Part shown: positions 52,141 through 63,412 of the stretch, piece by piece
Numbering within the stretch: position 1 is the stretch's first letter
How the letters are laid out: the number at the start of each line of letters is the position of its first letter
Source of the DNA: Echinarachnius parma
Lineage: Eukaryota; Echinodermata; Echinoidea; Clypeasteroida; Echinarachniidae
Direction of reading: 5' to 3'
NCBI GenBank assembly: GCA_037951105.1
Contig: JBAMJV010008890.1
Location: forward strand, 94,493 to 158,492
Length of the DNA stretch: 64,000 nt
The notes under the pieces: generated by a model
The model's input: only the letters and a program-made list of their open reading frames with translations
What the model was told of the DNA's origin: nothing
Databases searched by the model: none
Position numbers and translations under genes: made by a program

Positions 52141-53829
52141 GAAAATCTTGGTTAACATGATATATTGGTGGAATTATTGTACAGGGTGGCCCATGAACAT
52201 GCAGCCGAGGACTGCAGCATTTCCCGAAATGTCTTGCTGATTTAATCATGTAACCACTTGTTAAATGGGGTAAATATAATTTTCTTTGAGAAAGATTTAT
52301 AACCAGATTTTTGCTTTTGCCTCCAATGTTGTATGTTTTTGTTACGCTGATTAATGACTCAAAATCTTTGCTAAAATGTTCTTGTTTTGTGCCAATGTTT
52401 TGCTAATCTTCCTGATTTCACCATGAAAGCCTTTTATCATTTATATTAATTAGTTTCTATTCTATCATATATTATAAGAAAAATGCTGTCAAAAAATGAA
52501 AATGTCACAAATGTGCATCACTTCGAAGGTAGCTAACTGCCTTAGCGTTGTTCGTATGCTGGTTCCTCCCGCACCGCGCGTTCATTCTCGGCCCCCGTGC
52601 GCATAATATGGCAATATATGCACGTACGTAATCTTCATGGGTAGCAAACAACGCTAAGTATACTTCGGCAGATTTCCCCGGCGATCGACGTTCAGACGAT
52701 ATTCATGTATGCATATCGTGATATATGCAGGGTCATTACGCATTATGAATAATGTAGATATTCTTATGTCGAAACTCTCAGATTTTAAGTTACATTGAGT
52801 TACAGATACATTGAGAACATTGCAGGCTTGAACCTGAAATAATATTAAAAAAATATATATTTGCATATTTCTAGCACTATTACATTCCTTTGAAATAATT
52901 TAATGTTGTGGAAATATTCATAAAAGAAATATGAAATATACAACCGGAAAGCACCCAAGGCTAGCAGTAATAACAGACGGACCACTGCACCCACTTTTGT
53001 TTGCACCCACTGCACTGCACGTTATTTAGTGTGAGCCCACAATGCTTTGCTTGATAAAAACCTGACTTGGATGAGGCCGAGAGCATATAAGTGTGCGATC
53101 GCGCTACATTTTGTTTTTGTTTCCTTGTGTAAGGCTAACGCCCCCCTCTCTATGCCAGAGTGACCTAGGTGTATGTCGCCTTCTCTGATCCTCGACAGTA
53201 TTATGCGAGTGAACAGAGGGGTGCGTACCCCGCAAGCCTAAGAAACGTACTTTGTGGGCTGGTAAGACGGCATCATGTGACAGGGGAGGGATCAGTGTTG
53301 CTAATTACATTTGGACAGTGGTGCGATCGCCCAATTGTATGTATTCTCAAGCCATGGAGATATATTTAGGATATCTAGAGGTAGCTCCTGGCCATGCCTC
53401 GATAATTCTTTTATGCCTTGAAGATTTGTCAAAAAAAACCTATTATTTATATTATGTGTGAAAAAAAAGAGAGAAAATAGACAAAATAAATGCATACTTG
53501 TATATATAAATATTGATGATATAAATACATAGAAATTTAATTTTAAATAAAAATAAAAAAATGTATGGTAGTTGGCGACAATAGTCACCATTGACTAATC
53601 GCCATAAAAATTAAATAACAACAACAACAACGGAGGCAGCAAGTTGATACAGAACGAACTTTCTCTACATTTCAGGTAATTATGTTTTACTTTTTACCTC
53701 GATTATTACTATTTTCATCTGTTTCAAAGGTATATTATATGGGGATCGTGTCAATATAAGCTTGATCATGGAATCATATAGATTCACGAACATATTGATA
53801 CATTTGTGTGGCTCTCTTCTCTCCTGCAG
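52141..53829. other. Intergenic or intron, nothing recognised
   Basis: AT-rich; 52545-52640 is locally GC-rich (CCCGCACCGCGCGTTC). A good acceptor CTCTTCTCTCCTGCAG ends the stretch at 53829. Confidence 0.4.
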
Positions 53830-53923
53830 AAATCTTCCACTCGCGGGCTGTTCATCGAGACGGCACTAGCGTAACCACGGGCTACCTTGGGCGTGCGATC
53901 TGTTGATTAACCGCTGGTACATG
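53830..53923 (+). ncRNA. Candidate exon, non-coding transcript or 5' UTR
   Basis: A 94-bp block with strong splice signals: pyrimidine-rich TCTCTTCTCTCCTGCAG before it and GTGAGT after it. All three frames contain stops, so it is not internal coding sequence. Its last three bases are ATG, which would start a short frame if spliced to 55378. Exon status is inferred from splice motifs only. Confidence 0.3.
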
Positions 53924-54934
53924 GTGAGTGAGATTCGCAGCTAGCAATGATCGAGTTGTTTTTAATTTTATCAACAATATAGTTATTGACTTGGTTACAT
54001 TTTAAGTGCATTTCCCTTATTTGCCTACTGATTGAGGAATAAAGATATGAATGATAAAACAATGTGCTTATAATTGTTACAACATTGCCATTGGCATTGG
54101 TCATAAACAAGTAATCATGACCATTTACAATACTTTGTACTTGTTGTGAATTAGCCAGGTTTTTCTAAATTTGTAATTGTATACACTAAACAAGTATGCA
54201 AACCATCACTTTTTATTGTATAATCATGATGATATATGATAATAAATGATGAACAAACATGTTGAAATAAAAGTTAAAGAAAGAATTAATAAAAATAAAT
54301 TATGCATTCTCCAGCTCGAAGACTAGACGTGCCCATGAATAATTACTGCAGCATAATTATCCAGTTAACTCCATGACTTGTATCCACGACTTGGTTTGCA
54401 TGACTAAAAGAATGCACAGAACAAAGTATTGTAAATGGTCCTGGTAGGACCGGTTGACCGGTTCAATGCAATTTGTATAGCGCATTGGTTCTTTTACTAC
54501 TACTACTTAGTTATGCAGGCCAAGTCGTGGGCACGTCTTCAAGCAGAATGCCAAAATAAAATAATACTTTACAAAATATTGGGTAAATTACACTTGTCTT
54601 TACCACCAAGGCTTTACTCAGATTCTTTCGCTTTCTGGAAGTTGCTGATGTTCTTTTGTCTAGAATTTAAGATTGGGGGCAGGACTCCACACTCGCACTT
54701 GGCTCACTGACCTGGTGCCAGTGAAATTGCATCTTTGCCTGGTCCAGCAATAATTTTAAAAAGTCATATTTTGGTGGCCCGATCAGGCAAGCAGATTTGC
54801 AACCAGACATTGACACAATTGAAAAATCTTGTTTTCTTCCATGTCATGCTGCATCTATAATCACAGGTTTGATTTGGAAATATTGATATTTTGAATAGTA
54901 AAAAGTTCATTTTCGAGTATTTAAACTATTTTCC
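53924..54934. other. Putative intron, nothing recognised
   Basis: AT-rich with no supported feature. Confidence 0.35.
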
Positions 54935-55115
54935 AGGGGGAGTGTCGGTGAAGATTTTTCGAGGTGGGGGGGGGGGGGGGGGGGTTGGGGGTGTTGGTGA
55001 AGATTTTTCGAGAAGGGGATGTTGGTGAAGATTTTCTGTGGGAGGTGGGATGTCGTTAAGGATTTTTGATGGGGGGGGGGGTGTTAGTGAAGAATTTTTG
55101 AGGCAGGGTGTCGTT
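54935..55115. repeat. GTGTTGGTGAAGATTTTTCGAG minisatellite
   Basis: About five imperfect units of 35-55 bp, each with TGTYGGTGAAGATTTTT followed by a G-rich run (G tracts at 54965-54983 and 55071-55081). Unit length varies because the G tracts vary. Confidence 0.75.
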
Positions 55116-55377
55116 ACTGCTGCAGGTGTGCTTTAGATAGGGATTTGTATTTTGTACGTGTTAGTTAGTGTTGGTTGTGCATGCATGAACAAACAAGCGT
55201 GCAGAAGCTGTCGGAGCTCTGGCCGTAAAGTGTAAATTACCCTAATGAATTGGATGGTAGGTTGTTCAAGCTGAGACCATATCTTCTACTTATTATTCAA
55301 AATCATATTCTATTTTGTAATTTTTAGGCAATTTATATGACACAATTTGTAAAAAAAAATCCTTGTTTGTTTTTCAG

Positions 55378-55470
55378 GGAAGCAGCCATTGGCAGAACTG
55401 GAAACTTATTATTGGAACTACATTAGCATGCAGCTGGTCAAGCAGTGCTCTTCTATCGTAACTTAATTAG
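55378..55470 (+). ncRNA. Candidate second exon with tiny ORF
   Basis: A 93-bp block between TTGTTTGTTTTTCAG and GTAAGT. If joined to the ATG ending the exon at 53923 it encodes 29 residues (MGSSHWQNWKLIIGTTLACS then WSSSALLS) and a stop at 55459-55461. The peptide has a weak hydrophobic middle but no known family. A non-coding RNA is equally likely. Confidence 0.28.
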
Positions 55471-55567
55471 GTAAGTATCAATTTACCACTTTCTAAATTA
55501 TTAGCAATGCCAGTAACATTTGGTCATAATGTCTCAGGAGTGTAGACATTAATGTTGTATACATCAA

Positions 55568-56727
55568 TTAAAGGGGTAGTACTGTTTTGGTAAGGCTGAG
55601 CTTTAGTTACCAAAACCTGCACAATAGTACAGGTTTTCCCGCCCAATTTCGTCAAAACGGCACTCAAATGGTCATTAACAGCACGCAATTTAGAACGAAC
55701 TTGAATGAAGATCAGGATCGTGATTCAATTAGAAAATTATTTCATTCAATTTGATTTTTGGACTGTGCTATTGCCAACTTGTGTCAAACCGTATTGAAAT
55801 AACACCATTCAACTTAGAAAATCGTGTGAAGAGCATTCAGTTTCGTCTATAAAGGTCAAATGTAGGCTTAAATACATTCTATTTCGTCTTAGGTCGAACA
55901 TCTTTGGAATGTGCGCAATCCTATTCATTAATTTAGATCTGATCGTTCTTATTTGAATGCTAGATGTGCTAAGAAGGACGCCTGAAAACGAAATAGAAAA
56001 CCCAAATCTGTCCGAAATCTAAGGTCAAGCGAACTGGCACGAATTTGAATGACGGATTTGTATTGCCAAATTGTTTGACATTCTAACCAATTTGAATACG
56101 TTGTCGTTGCAAACTGAATGCAATTTGACGAAGATGAATGTTCTGGAGTTTAAAATTGAACAGTGTAAACAGCAGGTTTACAAAAACCACTCGAATTTGA
56201 ATGACATATAATGAATATGCCCGCTATTTTGACGAAATTGGGCGGGAAAACCTATAATACAAACTAATAGATAATAACGCCACCATGCTCGAAAGGAATA
56301 TAAAGGTACAAACAAATAAATAAAAAGCATGTCATCATTCAAAAAGAGCCATTGAAACACAAGAGGGCGCTCTCTAAAAAGGCATTGGTTTTAACCATTT
56401 TTCATACAAAGTTATGCATGTGATGTTTTGTTGAAATAAAGAGATCATCAACAACTATTTAAAAACCTTTTCTTTTTTTTTACTTTAGAAAAATGTAAGC
56501 ATTTCTTAAATTAAATAAAAAATCAACAAATAAAGCTGGGCCCTCAATTTATTCTGATTAGATATATTTGTTGATATTTCAGTCATTTATATGAACTAAT
56601 TTTAATCAAATAAAGTTCATTCTGCCATTAGAATTGTATGCTCTTGCAAATTTTAAACTCAGTTTTCCATGATCTCACAAAACATTATTTTGTGCAGCGT
56701 CCTCTTTACCAAACCTACTCTACTTAT
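55568..56727. mobile_element. TTAA MITE, family A, copy 3, split by a TA MITE
   Basis: Starts TTAAAGGGGTAGTACTGTTT and carries the CACCATGCTCGAAAGG, AAGAGGGCGCTCTCTAAA and GGGCCCTCAATTTATT blocks of family A; the right end (CCAAACCTACTCTACTTATTA) is decayed. An unrelated element is inserted at 55630-56254. Confidence 0.75.
55628..56256. mobile_element. Family F: TA-flanked MITE with 27-bp inverted ends
   Basis: Perfect 27-bp inverted ends beginning AGGTTTTCCCGCCCAATTTC (55631-55657 and 56227-56253), flanked by TA on both sides, as in Tc1/mariner-type insertions. Removing the element and one TA restores the family-A sequence. The 625-bp interior has no coding capacity and contains several ATTCAA/TTTGAAT variants. 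Confidence 0.8.
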
Positions 56728-57697
56728 TATGACATTTTTGTTTCAAAAAGCTATTTCAAACACAACTACCATTCATTGATTGTTTCTTTCTTGCATTATT
56801 CCAACAGCTTGGTTCAGCATTTTCTTAGAGTCGATGACATCCCTCATCACTACCAAAGCTATTCCTAGTGACAACTCAAGATAGACAATGGTGGCAGGAG
56901 AGAAATGCATCTACACACATTCCATCAAAATCGTTTGACGGATCTCTGCCTCGGATCTTGACCTCCCTCCCTCCCCCAGCTTACAGGACTCTCAACCAGT
57001 GGTCTCGACCTCGACACATTTTGATGGAGCTTAGTCTCTGCCTCAAACATTTTTGGTCGTCGAAATACTCCCCCCGCCCCCGCCCAGCCCCCCCCCCCCC
57101 CCTCTTCTTTTTGTTCAAATCTTGGGTACGCCAGTGTTTGGTATAATATATTTGGTATTATAATAGACCGGCATATCAACATGAAGCAGCACCTGGAGGA
57201 CATTTACAAAGTATCAGCAACCACATCTTGGTCCTGAACAACTCTAAAAGTAAAAGAGAAACAATTTCGCAGTCATTTCCCATGAAATTAATAAATTTTG
57301 GGGTAATTAAGAAATACCTAATTGTCCTGGGAACGCCCTTTTAAATCCCAAAAATGTGACATCATCTGAAGAACTTCGCCCGGTACACGACACCTATCTA
57401 ATTCTGAAGATGACGTAAGCCCATGAATTGTCAATCACATGTCATTCACGCTACTGATTTTGGACCTTAAATGTGGGCTGGGCGTAAACTAACTAAGTGA
57501 GATTTGGCATCAGAAAATTAGCCTACTGTGTTTATTTTTGGCAGGCCTAGTTTACAAGTCATCAACTATGGAATAAGTGCCAAAGTATGTATTCTTTAGT
57601 TCCTTTAAGTTGGGGGATTGGGGGGGGGGGGGGGGGCATGAATATAATCACATTTTAATTTGTGCCCTATATGTTTCAATGTCGGGATTATGACATC
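56728..57697. other. Spacer with poly-C element piece
   Basis: 56940-57140 has CTCCCTCCCTCCCCC, CTCGACCTCG repeats, a C tract (57089-57103) and ends in GTACGCCAGTG, the complement of a CAGTGGCGTA-like hAT end; its left end is not seen. A G tract lies at 57620-57638. No gene supported. Confidence 0.4.
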
Positions 57698-59485
57698 AAG
57701 TAAAATATTACTTGACTTGACTTAGGTGCATAGGACGGTGTGTCCCCTTGCTCCCCTACGAGAAATCCTGCTCCATTCTGCTCTATCCTGGGCTAGATGT
57801 TCTGCCTCTTGTAGGGATAGACCCACATCGCACCAAACTTGGTCCTTCCATCTCGTAGGAGGGCGTCCCCGTGGTCTGCGTGCGTCAAAATCATTCTGGT
57901 ATGCTTGGTATGGTAGGCGGTGATGCGGCATGCGTACCACATGGCCAAACCATTTCAGGCGACGTTTTGTTACTTCTTCACATATGGTGCTTGGGATGTT
58001 CAGCCTCTGCCTGATCTCTTCGTTCCTTATTCTGTCCATTAGGTGAACTCCAAGGATGTTCCGGAGGCACCTCATCTCAAATACCTCAAGCTTAGATCTA
58101 TCTGATTTACGGAGGGTCCAGGATTCTGCTCCATATGTGGCAATAGGGAGGATCAGGGCTTTGTAGATCCTGACTTTGAGTGTCCTTGAGATATCTTGGT
58201 TGGACCAGATGGCACTTGTCAGCCTTCCAAATGACCAGGCTGCCAGTCTTGTTCGTCTCTTCACATCATCTTCTGTAGAAGGTACCATGCTGCCGAGAAA
58301 GACAAATGTATCCACTTTCTCGATGTTTGTGTTGTTCAGTGTAATAGCTTGTTGGTCCTCTGTCATGATTCTGCATTTCGTGACATTGATTTTCATTCCC
58401 CAACTTCTACATGCCTTTTCCAGTTCCCTTGTAGAGATTTGGAGGTTTTCAAATGCAAGTTCCATGAGGGTGGTGTCATCTGCGTATCGGATGTTGTTAG
58501 TACGCATGTCACCCATCTGTATTCCACTGTCTAGTTTTTGGATGTCCTTCATCACAAATTCCAGGAACAGGTTAAAGAGGCTTGGAGAGAGGAGGCAGCC
58601 TTGTCGAACACCAGTCATGACATCAAACCATTCGGTTATCTTACCGTTCACCATAACAGAGCATTTGCTTTGCTTGTACATGCTCTCTATAAGGTCGACT
58701 AAGGACTTGTCCACACCAATGGAACGTAAACATTTCCAGAGCGCTTCTCTCCAAATAGTATCGAATGCCGCTTTAAAATCAACAAAGTTCAAGTGGATTG
58801 GTATCTTTCTTTCTCTGGCCTTTTCGATGATCTGTCTGACGACAAACACAGCATCTGTGGTGCCTCTACAACTTCTGAATCCGCATTGTTCCTCAGTCAG
58901 ATGATTCTCAATGGTTCCCTGTATTCTCCCGAGGACCATCCTACAGAAAACTTTCCCAGGTATGGAGAGTAGCGTTATAGCCCTGTAGTTGGATGGGTCC
59001 AGCTTGTCTCCTTTCTTAAACACTGGAGTGATGAGACCCTTGCTCCAGTCTTCCGGGGTTTTACCTTCCAACCATGCTGCATTTATTATTTTGAGCAGGA
59101 GTTGTCTCATCGGCTGTCCACCAGTCATCAGGGTTTCAGCAGCTATTTTGTCCCAGCCACAGGCCTTGTTGTTCTTCAACAGTTTTATTGCTGCCTCTAC
59201 TTCTTCAATTGTGAAAGGTTCACTTGGGTTATCTGTAGGTTGAGGGTCGGGTATGGTCTGAAGAGTATTTTCGTCCCTTGGAAATTGCGTGTTGAGGTGG
59301 CTGCTAAAATGTTGTTCCCAGCATTTCAACACTTCTGCAGGAGCCGTTTTTAAGATGCCATCCTTGTTCTTTACGGCAGGTTGCATCTTGTCTCGTTCTC
59401 CAGATAGTTTCTTAACCTTCTTGAAGAGCTCATGGCTGTTGTTCTTTGCGTGAGCAATTTTCCATTTCCTCCACCTCTGCATCAA
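57698..59485 (-). mobile_element. RTE-type LINE, 5'-truncated, minus strand
   Basis: Contains a linker, a full RT and the C-terminal domain, but no endonuclease. The 3' end is a short GTCAAGTCAAG repeat starting at the stop codon (57698-57724). 5' truncation falls at about 59486, against ATTAAGAATT repeats. It differs in sequence from the RTE copies at 6.1 kb and 34.9 kb, so it is a third family. Confidence 0.85.
57722..59479 (-). CDS. RTE LINE reverse transcriptase, open frame
   Basis: An uninterrupted ~586-codon frame that would reverse-transcribe element RNA. Motifs by residue from the right: linker ELFKKVKKLSGERDK (about 20-33), NNKACGWDKIAAETL (about 107-121), PVFKKGDKLDPSNYRAITLL, block A NFVDFKAAFDTIW (about 231-243), GVRQGCLLSPSLFN (about 291), catalytic RYADD (about 331), FVFLGSMVPS, YGAESWTLRKSD and RRPRGRPPTRWKD near the end. 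Catalytic aspartates are present. The copy lacks its endonuclease and true start (the first frame codons follow a TTG at the truncation point), so it cannot move alone, but the open frame marks it as young. Confidence 0.85.
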   Translation of the reverse strand, partial: QRWRKWKIAHAKNNSHELFKKVKKLSGERDKMQPAVKNKDGILKTAPAEVLKCWEQHFSSHLNTQFPRDENTLQTIPDPQPTDNPSEPFTIEEVEAAIKLLKNNKACGWDKIAAETLMTGGQPMRQLLLKIINAAWLEGKTPEDWSKGLITPVFKKGDKLDPSNYRAITLLSIPGKVFCRMVLGRIQGTIENHLTEEQCGFRSCRGTTDAVFVVRQIIEKARERKIPIHLNFVDFKAAFDTIWREALWKCLRSIGVDKSLVDLIESMYKQSKCSVMVNGKITEWFDVMTGVRQGCLLSPSLFNLFLEFVMKDIQKLDSGIQMGDMRTNNIRYADDTTLMELAFENLQISTRELEKACRSWGMKINVTKCRIMTEDQQAITLNNTNIEKVDTFVFLGSMVPSTEDDVKRRTRLAAWSFGRLTSAIWSNQDISRTLKVRIYKALILPIATYGAESWTLRKSDRSKLEVFEMRCLRNILGVHLMDRIRNEEIRQRLNIPSTICEEVTKRRLKWFGHVVRMPHHRLPYQAYQNDFDARRPRGRPPTRWKDQVWCDVGLSLQEAEHLAQDRAEWSRISRRGARGHTVLCT

Positions 59486-60323
59486 GAATTATTAAGAATT
59501 ATTAAGAAATATTAAGAATCCTGATAATTACTACACTGAGCTTTTTTGTTGTCTATTTGTTGTATTCTGATTGCTAGAATGATGTCGAGTACCATGGTAT
59601 GAGTCAAAATGTCCAAACCATATAACAAGGTTATTTTCATGGTCCAAATCTCCTTGCATTCAGGTGGTACCACTAAATGCAAGTATAGTGGATTGGAGTT
59701 TATGTATTTTGTGTGCACTGGTGTCATGAGTGTCTTTTTGATTGTGTGTTTTGAATAGCATTTGTAAATGTGAGTTTGTCAAGTGAGTATGACTCCTACA
59801 TTTATAACCTTACCTTACAGATGTAATATTCACCAACATTAATTCAAATTACATAGTCATCATTAAGGAAAACACAACTTTACATTGAATATATAGTTGT
59901 ACTTTATATTGTATACACCTCATAATACTACTGTAGTACAATATATCCTTTTATAAAACTGGCAACACTAGCATAATTATAACTTTCATTATAACAATCG
60001 TCTCTTTACTTCCATAACACTTATCTTTACCAAGTCTATTAAAATCAACCTGTAATTTAACAGAACACCCCTTACTTTTAGTGAGATTGATTTGAAGACT
60101 AAAATAGTAAACAGCACTAGGTTGACACGACGTACCCAGGCAGGGGGGGGGGGGGGGGGGTATTATTAAACGGAATAGAGAGAGAGAGGGGGGAAGAGAT
60201 ATATAAATGGGAAGTGGGGAAGAAAGACAGAGAAAGAGAATAAGGAAAAGGAAAACAAGTAAGAGGGAGATAGAGTTAGAAATCTTTCGTCATTTTCTCT
60301 ATTGAAAAGGGGGATAATAGTAC

Positions 60324-60325
<2 letters not shown>
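59486..60325. other. Intergenic, simple repeats only
   Basis: Starts with ATTAAGAATT repeats (59487-59520); G tract at 60143-60158 and GA-rich sequence from 60176. No gene. Confidence 0.5.

Positions 60326-60402
<77 letters not shown>
60326..60402. repeat. (GA)n microsatellite
   Basis: About 38 uninterrupted GA units within a longer GA-rich stretch (60176-60470). Confidence 0.95.
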
Positions 60403-60404
<2 letters not shown>

Positions 60405-60603
60405 TACCAGGGAGGCGGGAATTAAGAAACATAAGAAAGAGAATGTTAGAAAAGTGAAACAAGCAAGATATGGATCTGAGAAAACGTGCAACTACAACTC
60501 AAGGACCTCCTTGGTAAGTACAGTGCAGTTATAATGATATACTACTGGGGCGAATCTTCTCACACTATCAATACAAAAGATCATTATGATTGGCACAGCA
60601 CAA

Positions 60604-60625
60604 ACACACACACACACACACACAC
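60604..60625. repeat. (CA)n microsatellite
   Basis: Eleven CA units. Confidence 0.9.
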
Positions 60626-61721
60626 GGTCTGCACTGCAGATCGCGCAGTGCCAAATACGGCAAATTCAACGCCAAATATGGCAAATTATTCGTGACGTAA
60701 AGAATTTTAATATTCATAGGGCACAGGTCACTAACAGGTCACTGCTCATTATCTCGCGCCTTGGCTGATCTTGGCTCCGAAATGATCGGAACGTTTTTTT
60801 CCGGGTCGCGCGATCAGAGGGCATTGCGCGTTTAGTGGGCATGTAGCGATAGTGGAATGGATGGATTATAGTGGGCTCCGCGCGGTATAAAACGTTCCAG
60901 TCGGAACTACTTCGAAGGCAACAGTATGTCGGATATGAGCCTTGAAATCGGAACCTAGCCGTATTAATTTAAGTTCTTGGTCTCCACATTCTGCAAATAC
61001 ATTTTTTTTTTATCTGAGAAGATGATTGATTTTTTTAAATGTTTTTGAAGTGTTTATACGTTGATGTTCATTTGTTGACAGTGTTAGAATTGAACGTTGA
61101 TTGTGACAAAGTGTGTAAATATACACCAGAGGTTGGCGATGGAATAAGTCACAACGCTCATACTCTAGCTGTTCCATCTTTCCATTCACCTAAGAAAAAG
61201 AAGCATGCATTTTAAAAATTCTGACAGGAGCGATTTCATGGCAACGTCATTTTCAAAAATGTTATGTGTTTTTTGATTTGTTACTGAAACAAAGTTCATT
61301 TTAGACTCTGTAACACCTCAATAATACGATAAATGTATTAACATTACTTTGTCATGGAAAGGTGTACTTGTCTAGCACAGCCTCATGCAGTCTGGGTCAT
61401 GAATACAATAAAAAACAGCCTCTAAACGTTCAAAATTGTCCTTTAACAAAAATATTTATTTCAATGTACATTGTGTGTGTATGTGTTTTGTTTTGGATGT
61501 TTCCACAAACCCGGTGTTAGTTTGTGTACACGCCATTTGTGGCACGTCATTGTCCCACATGTGAATGTGAACATTAGTTTGAAACTACCTAAATTATGGA
61601 TCATTTCAACTTCAAATAAAGCTTTTCTTGGTATTCTCTTGCCAAAAGTAAAGATTAATTCAAACATGATTATAAAGAAACTGACCAGAAATATATTTGA
61701 TTAAAATGGGCAAAGATGGAA
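60626..61721. other. Intergenic, nothing recognised
   Basis: 60770-60900 is CG-richer (CGGGTCGCGCGATC, GGGCTCCGCGCGGTATAAAA) and includes a TATAAA-like box at about 60885, which could be a promoter, but no downstream frame supports a gene. The rest is AT-rich spacer. Confidence 0.35.
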
Positions 61722-61796
61722 TTCCAACGGGATTCGAACCCAGAGACCTCCGGATTGCTAGACCGGTGCTCTTCGAACTGAGCCTATATAAAAGCC
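61722..61796 (-). mobile_element. tRNA-like sequence (SINE head or tRNA pseudogene)
   Basis: Minus strand: TATAGGCTCAGTTCGAAGAG (A-box-like), CCGGTCTAGCAATCCGG (anticodon-arm-like), then GGGTTCGAATCCC, an exact B box. The acceptor ends do not pair into a clear stem, so a functional tRNA is unlikely. Confidence 0.5.
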
Positions 61797-62185
61797 TAGT
61801 ACGGTGCTCGTCCCTGAAACCCCTTAATTCTCATTGCCCGAGTGGTCAGAAGCTTTTATAAACCAAACGTAAAGATAATGACAGGGGCAAAGTGTCCACC
61901 GTGCAGTCAGCTTTTTACTTCCCAGTGGAATGGCAGTTCAAGCAGAATTTGTTTTACGACACGTAAAGAAACTCAATAGTTATTTACAAAGTTCATTTAA
62001 TTCGGCAAATAGAAAAAAACAGTAAAATGAAAATGTGTCGTTTGCTGTGTGTGTGGGTGTGGTTGTATGTTTGTGCATGGATAGTAGGCCTACAGTACTA
62101 CTAGTACTCGTCTTGTACATGTATACCTCCTTGGTCTATGCATGTGTGTTTGTGTAATTTTTGTATGTAGGCTACATGTAATAAT
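61797..62185. other. Intergenic, nothing recognised
   Basis: AT-rich spacer with a TGTGTG-rich patch near 62040-62075. Confidence 0.4.
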
Positions 62186-62947
62186 GCCATTGGAAAAAAT
62201 GCCAGAGAAAAAATGCCAGTGGAAAAAAATGCCAGAGGAAAAAATGCCAGTGGTAAAAATGCCTAGTGGCAAAAATGCCAGTAACAAAAAATGCCAGTGG
62301 TAAAAAATGCCACTGACAAAAAGGCCAGTGGTAAAATGCCAGTGACAAAAAATGCCAGCGATAGAAATGCCAGTGGTAAAAATGCCAGAAGTAAAAATGC
62401 CAGAGGAAAAATCGCAGAGGAAATATAACAGTGTAAAAGGACTGCAAATTCTCTTTTTTTTCCTCATCAAGATTATGGTACATGCCCCCCCCCCAAAAAA
62501 AAAAACAACAACAAACAAAAAAACAAACAAACAACATTCATGGCTTTAAACGATTAAAAGTTTAATTTGCCCAGGATAAAACTTGGTTTTGGTAAACGGA
62601 CTTTGTATTTGTATACACTATGTATAATACAAGTCATCTTCGAAAGTTATTAATGGCTATGAACAAAAGCTTCTTGGGGTGTTGATTGAAAAATATTTTC
62701 TTCTGCCGGCCTGCAACCATTGCCCCCCCCCCCCTCCCCCCACCCACTCTTTACACTCTGGGCTATGTCAATGTGGGCCTTTTAATTCTCTCACCAGTGA
62801 ATCAGGGAAATAATGCCCCTCCCTTCCGCCCCCCCCCCCCCCCCCCTCCCTCCCTCTCAATCGAAGATGAATTAATAAAATGTATATGTATGCGAATACA
62901 AAGTCCTGTCTACGAATAAGTTTTATCCTGGGCAAAGAAGCTTCTTT

Positions 62948-62978
<31 letters not shown>

Positions 62979-63117
62979 GGGGGGCATGTACCATAATCTT
63001 GATGAGAACAAAAAGATTTGCAGTCTTTTACACTGTAATATTTCCCCTCTGGCGTTGTTCTCTCTGGCATTTTTTACCATCTGGCATTTTTACTTCTGGC
63101 ATTTTTACCTACTGGCA
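62186..63117. mobile_element. Foldback element with minisatellite arms
   Basis: Left arm 62186-62612 and right arm 62889-63117 are reverse complements: ATCAAGATTATGGTACATGC (62468-62487) pairs with 62984-63003, GCCCAGGATAAAACTTGG-like with 62917-62935, TTGCAGTCTTTTACACTGT with 62430-62448. The outer parts of the arms are TGCCAGTGGTAAAAA-type repeats, about 15 units on the left and 4-5 on the right. Homopolymer tracts sit at mirrored positions (C/A at 62486-62505, T/G at 62946-62984). The centre includes further C tracts. No coding capacity. Confidence 0.72.
62187..62420. repeat. ~16-bp minisatellite AATGCCAGTGGTAAAA
   Basis: About 15 tandem units of 14-18 bp with variation in the GTGGT part. 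The inverted counterpart (CTGGCATTTTTAC) is at 63048-63117. Confidence 0.9.
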
Positions 63118-63164
63118 ACAAAAAGTTCATGCAACCTAACAGTACGATCTTTTATTTTTTAACA

Positions 63165-63412
63165 CACCCTTTCGGCAAAAACCGTGGGGGGGGGGGGGGG
63201 CTGTTGGACGAAGAATGGTCGCTGTTCCCGTAAACGCGAACGGACGACGCGACTTCCCAACGGCACCCTTTCGGCACACCGGGCGGGCGGGGGGGGGGGG
63301 GCTTTGGACGAATTGTCGGCGTTTTCTACGTTCAAGCACATCTCCAACGGGGAGCGAAGACGAACGCCTACGCGGACAGCTACCCACCCTTTCGTGCATA
63401 AGCCGAAACAGT
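63165..63412. repeat. CACCCTTTCGGCA modules, three units
   Basis: ACACCCTTTCGGCAAAAACC (63165), GCACCCTTTCGGCACACC (63264) and CCACCCTTTCGTGCATAAGCC (63384) are spaced 100-120 bp apart. The first two are followed by a G tract and (T)TTGGACGAA; GGACGACGCGAC and related CG-rich words fill the units. The inverted relatives are at 44400-44590. The family is not identified. Confidence 0.65.

Noticed and set aside
58176-58904. 242-codon plus-strand frame opposite the RTE RT
   Set aside because: Antisense shadow of the minus-strand LINE ORF.
61722-61796. Functional tRNA gene on the minus strand
   Set aside because: Exact B box but no convincing acceptor stem.
62090-62537. Frames with repeated SGIF/HWHF units
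   Set aside because: Translation of the 16-bp minisatellite; no coding evidence.
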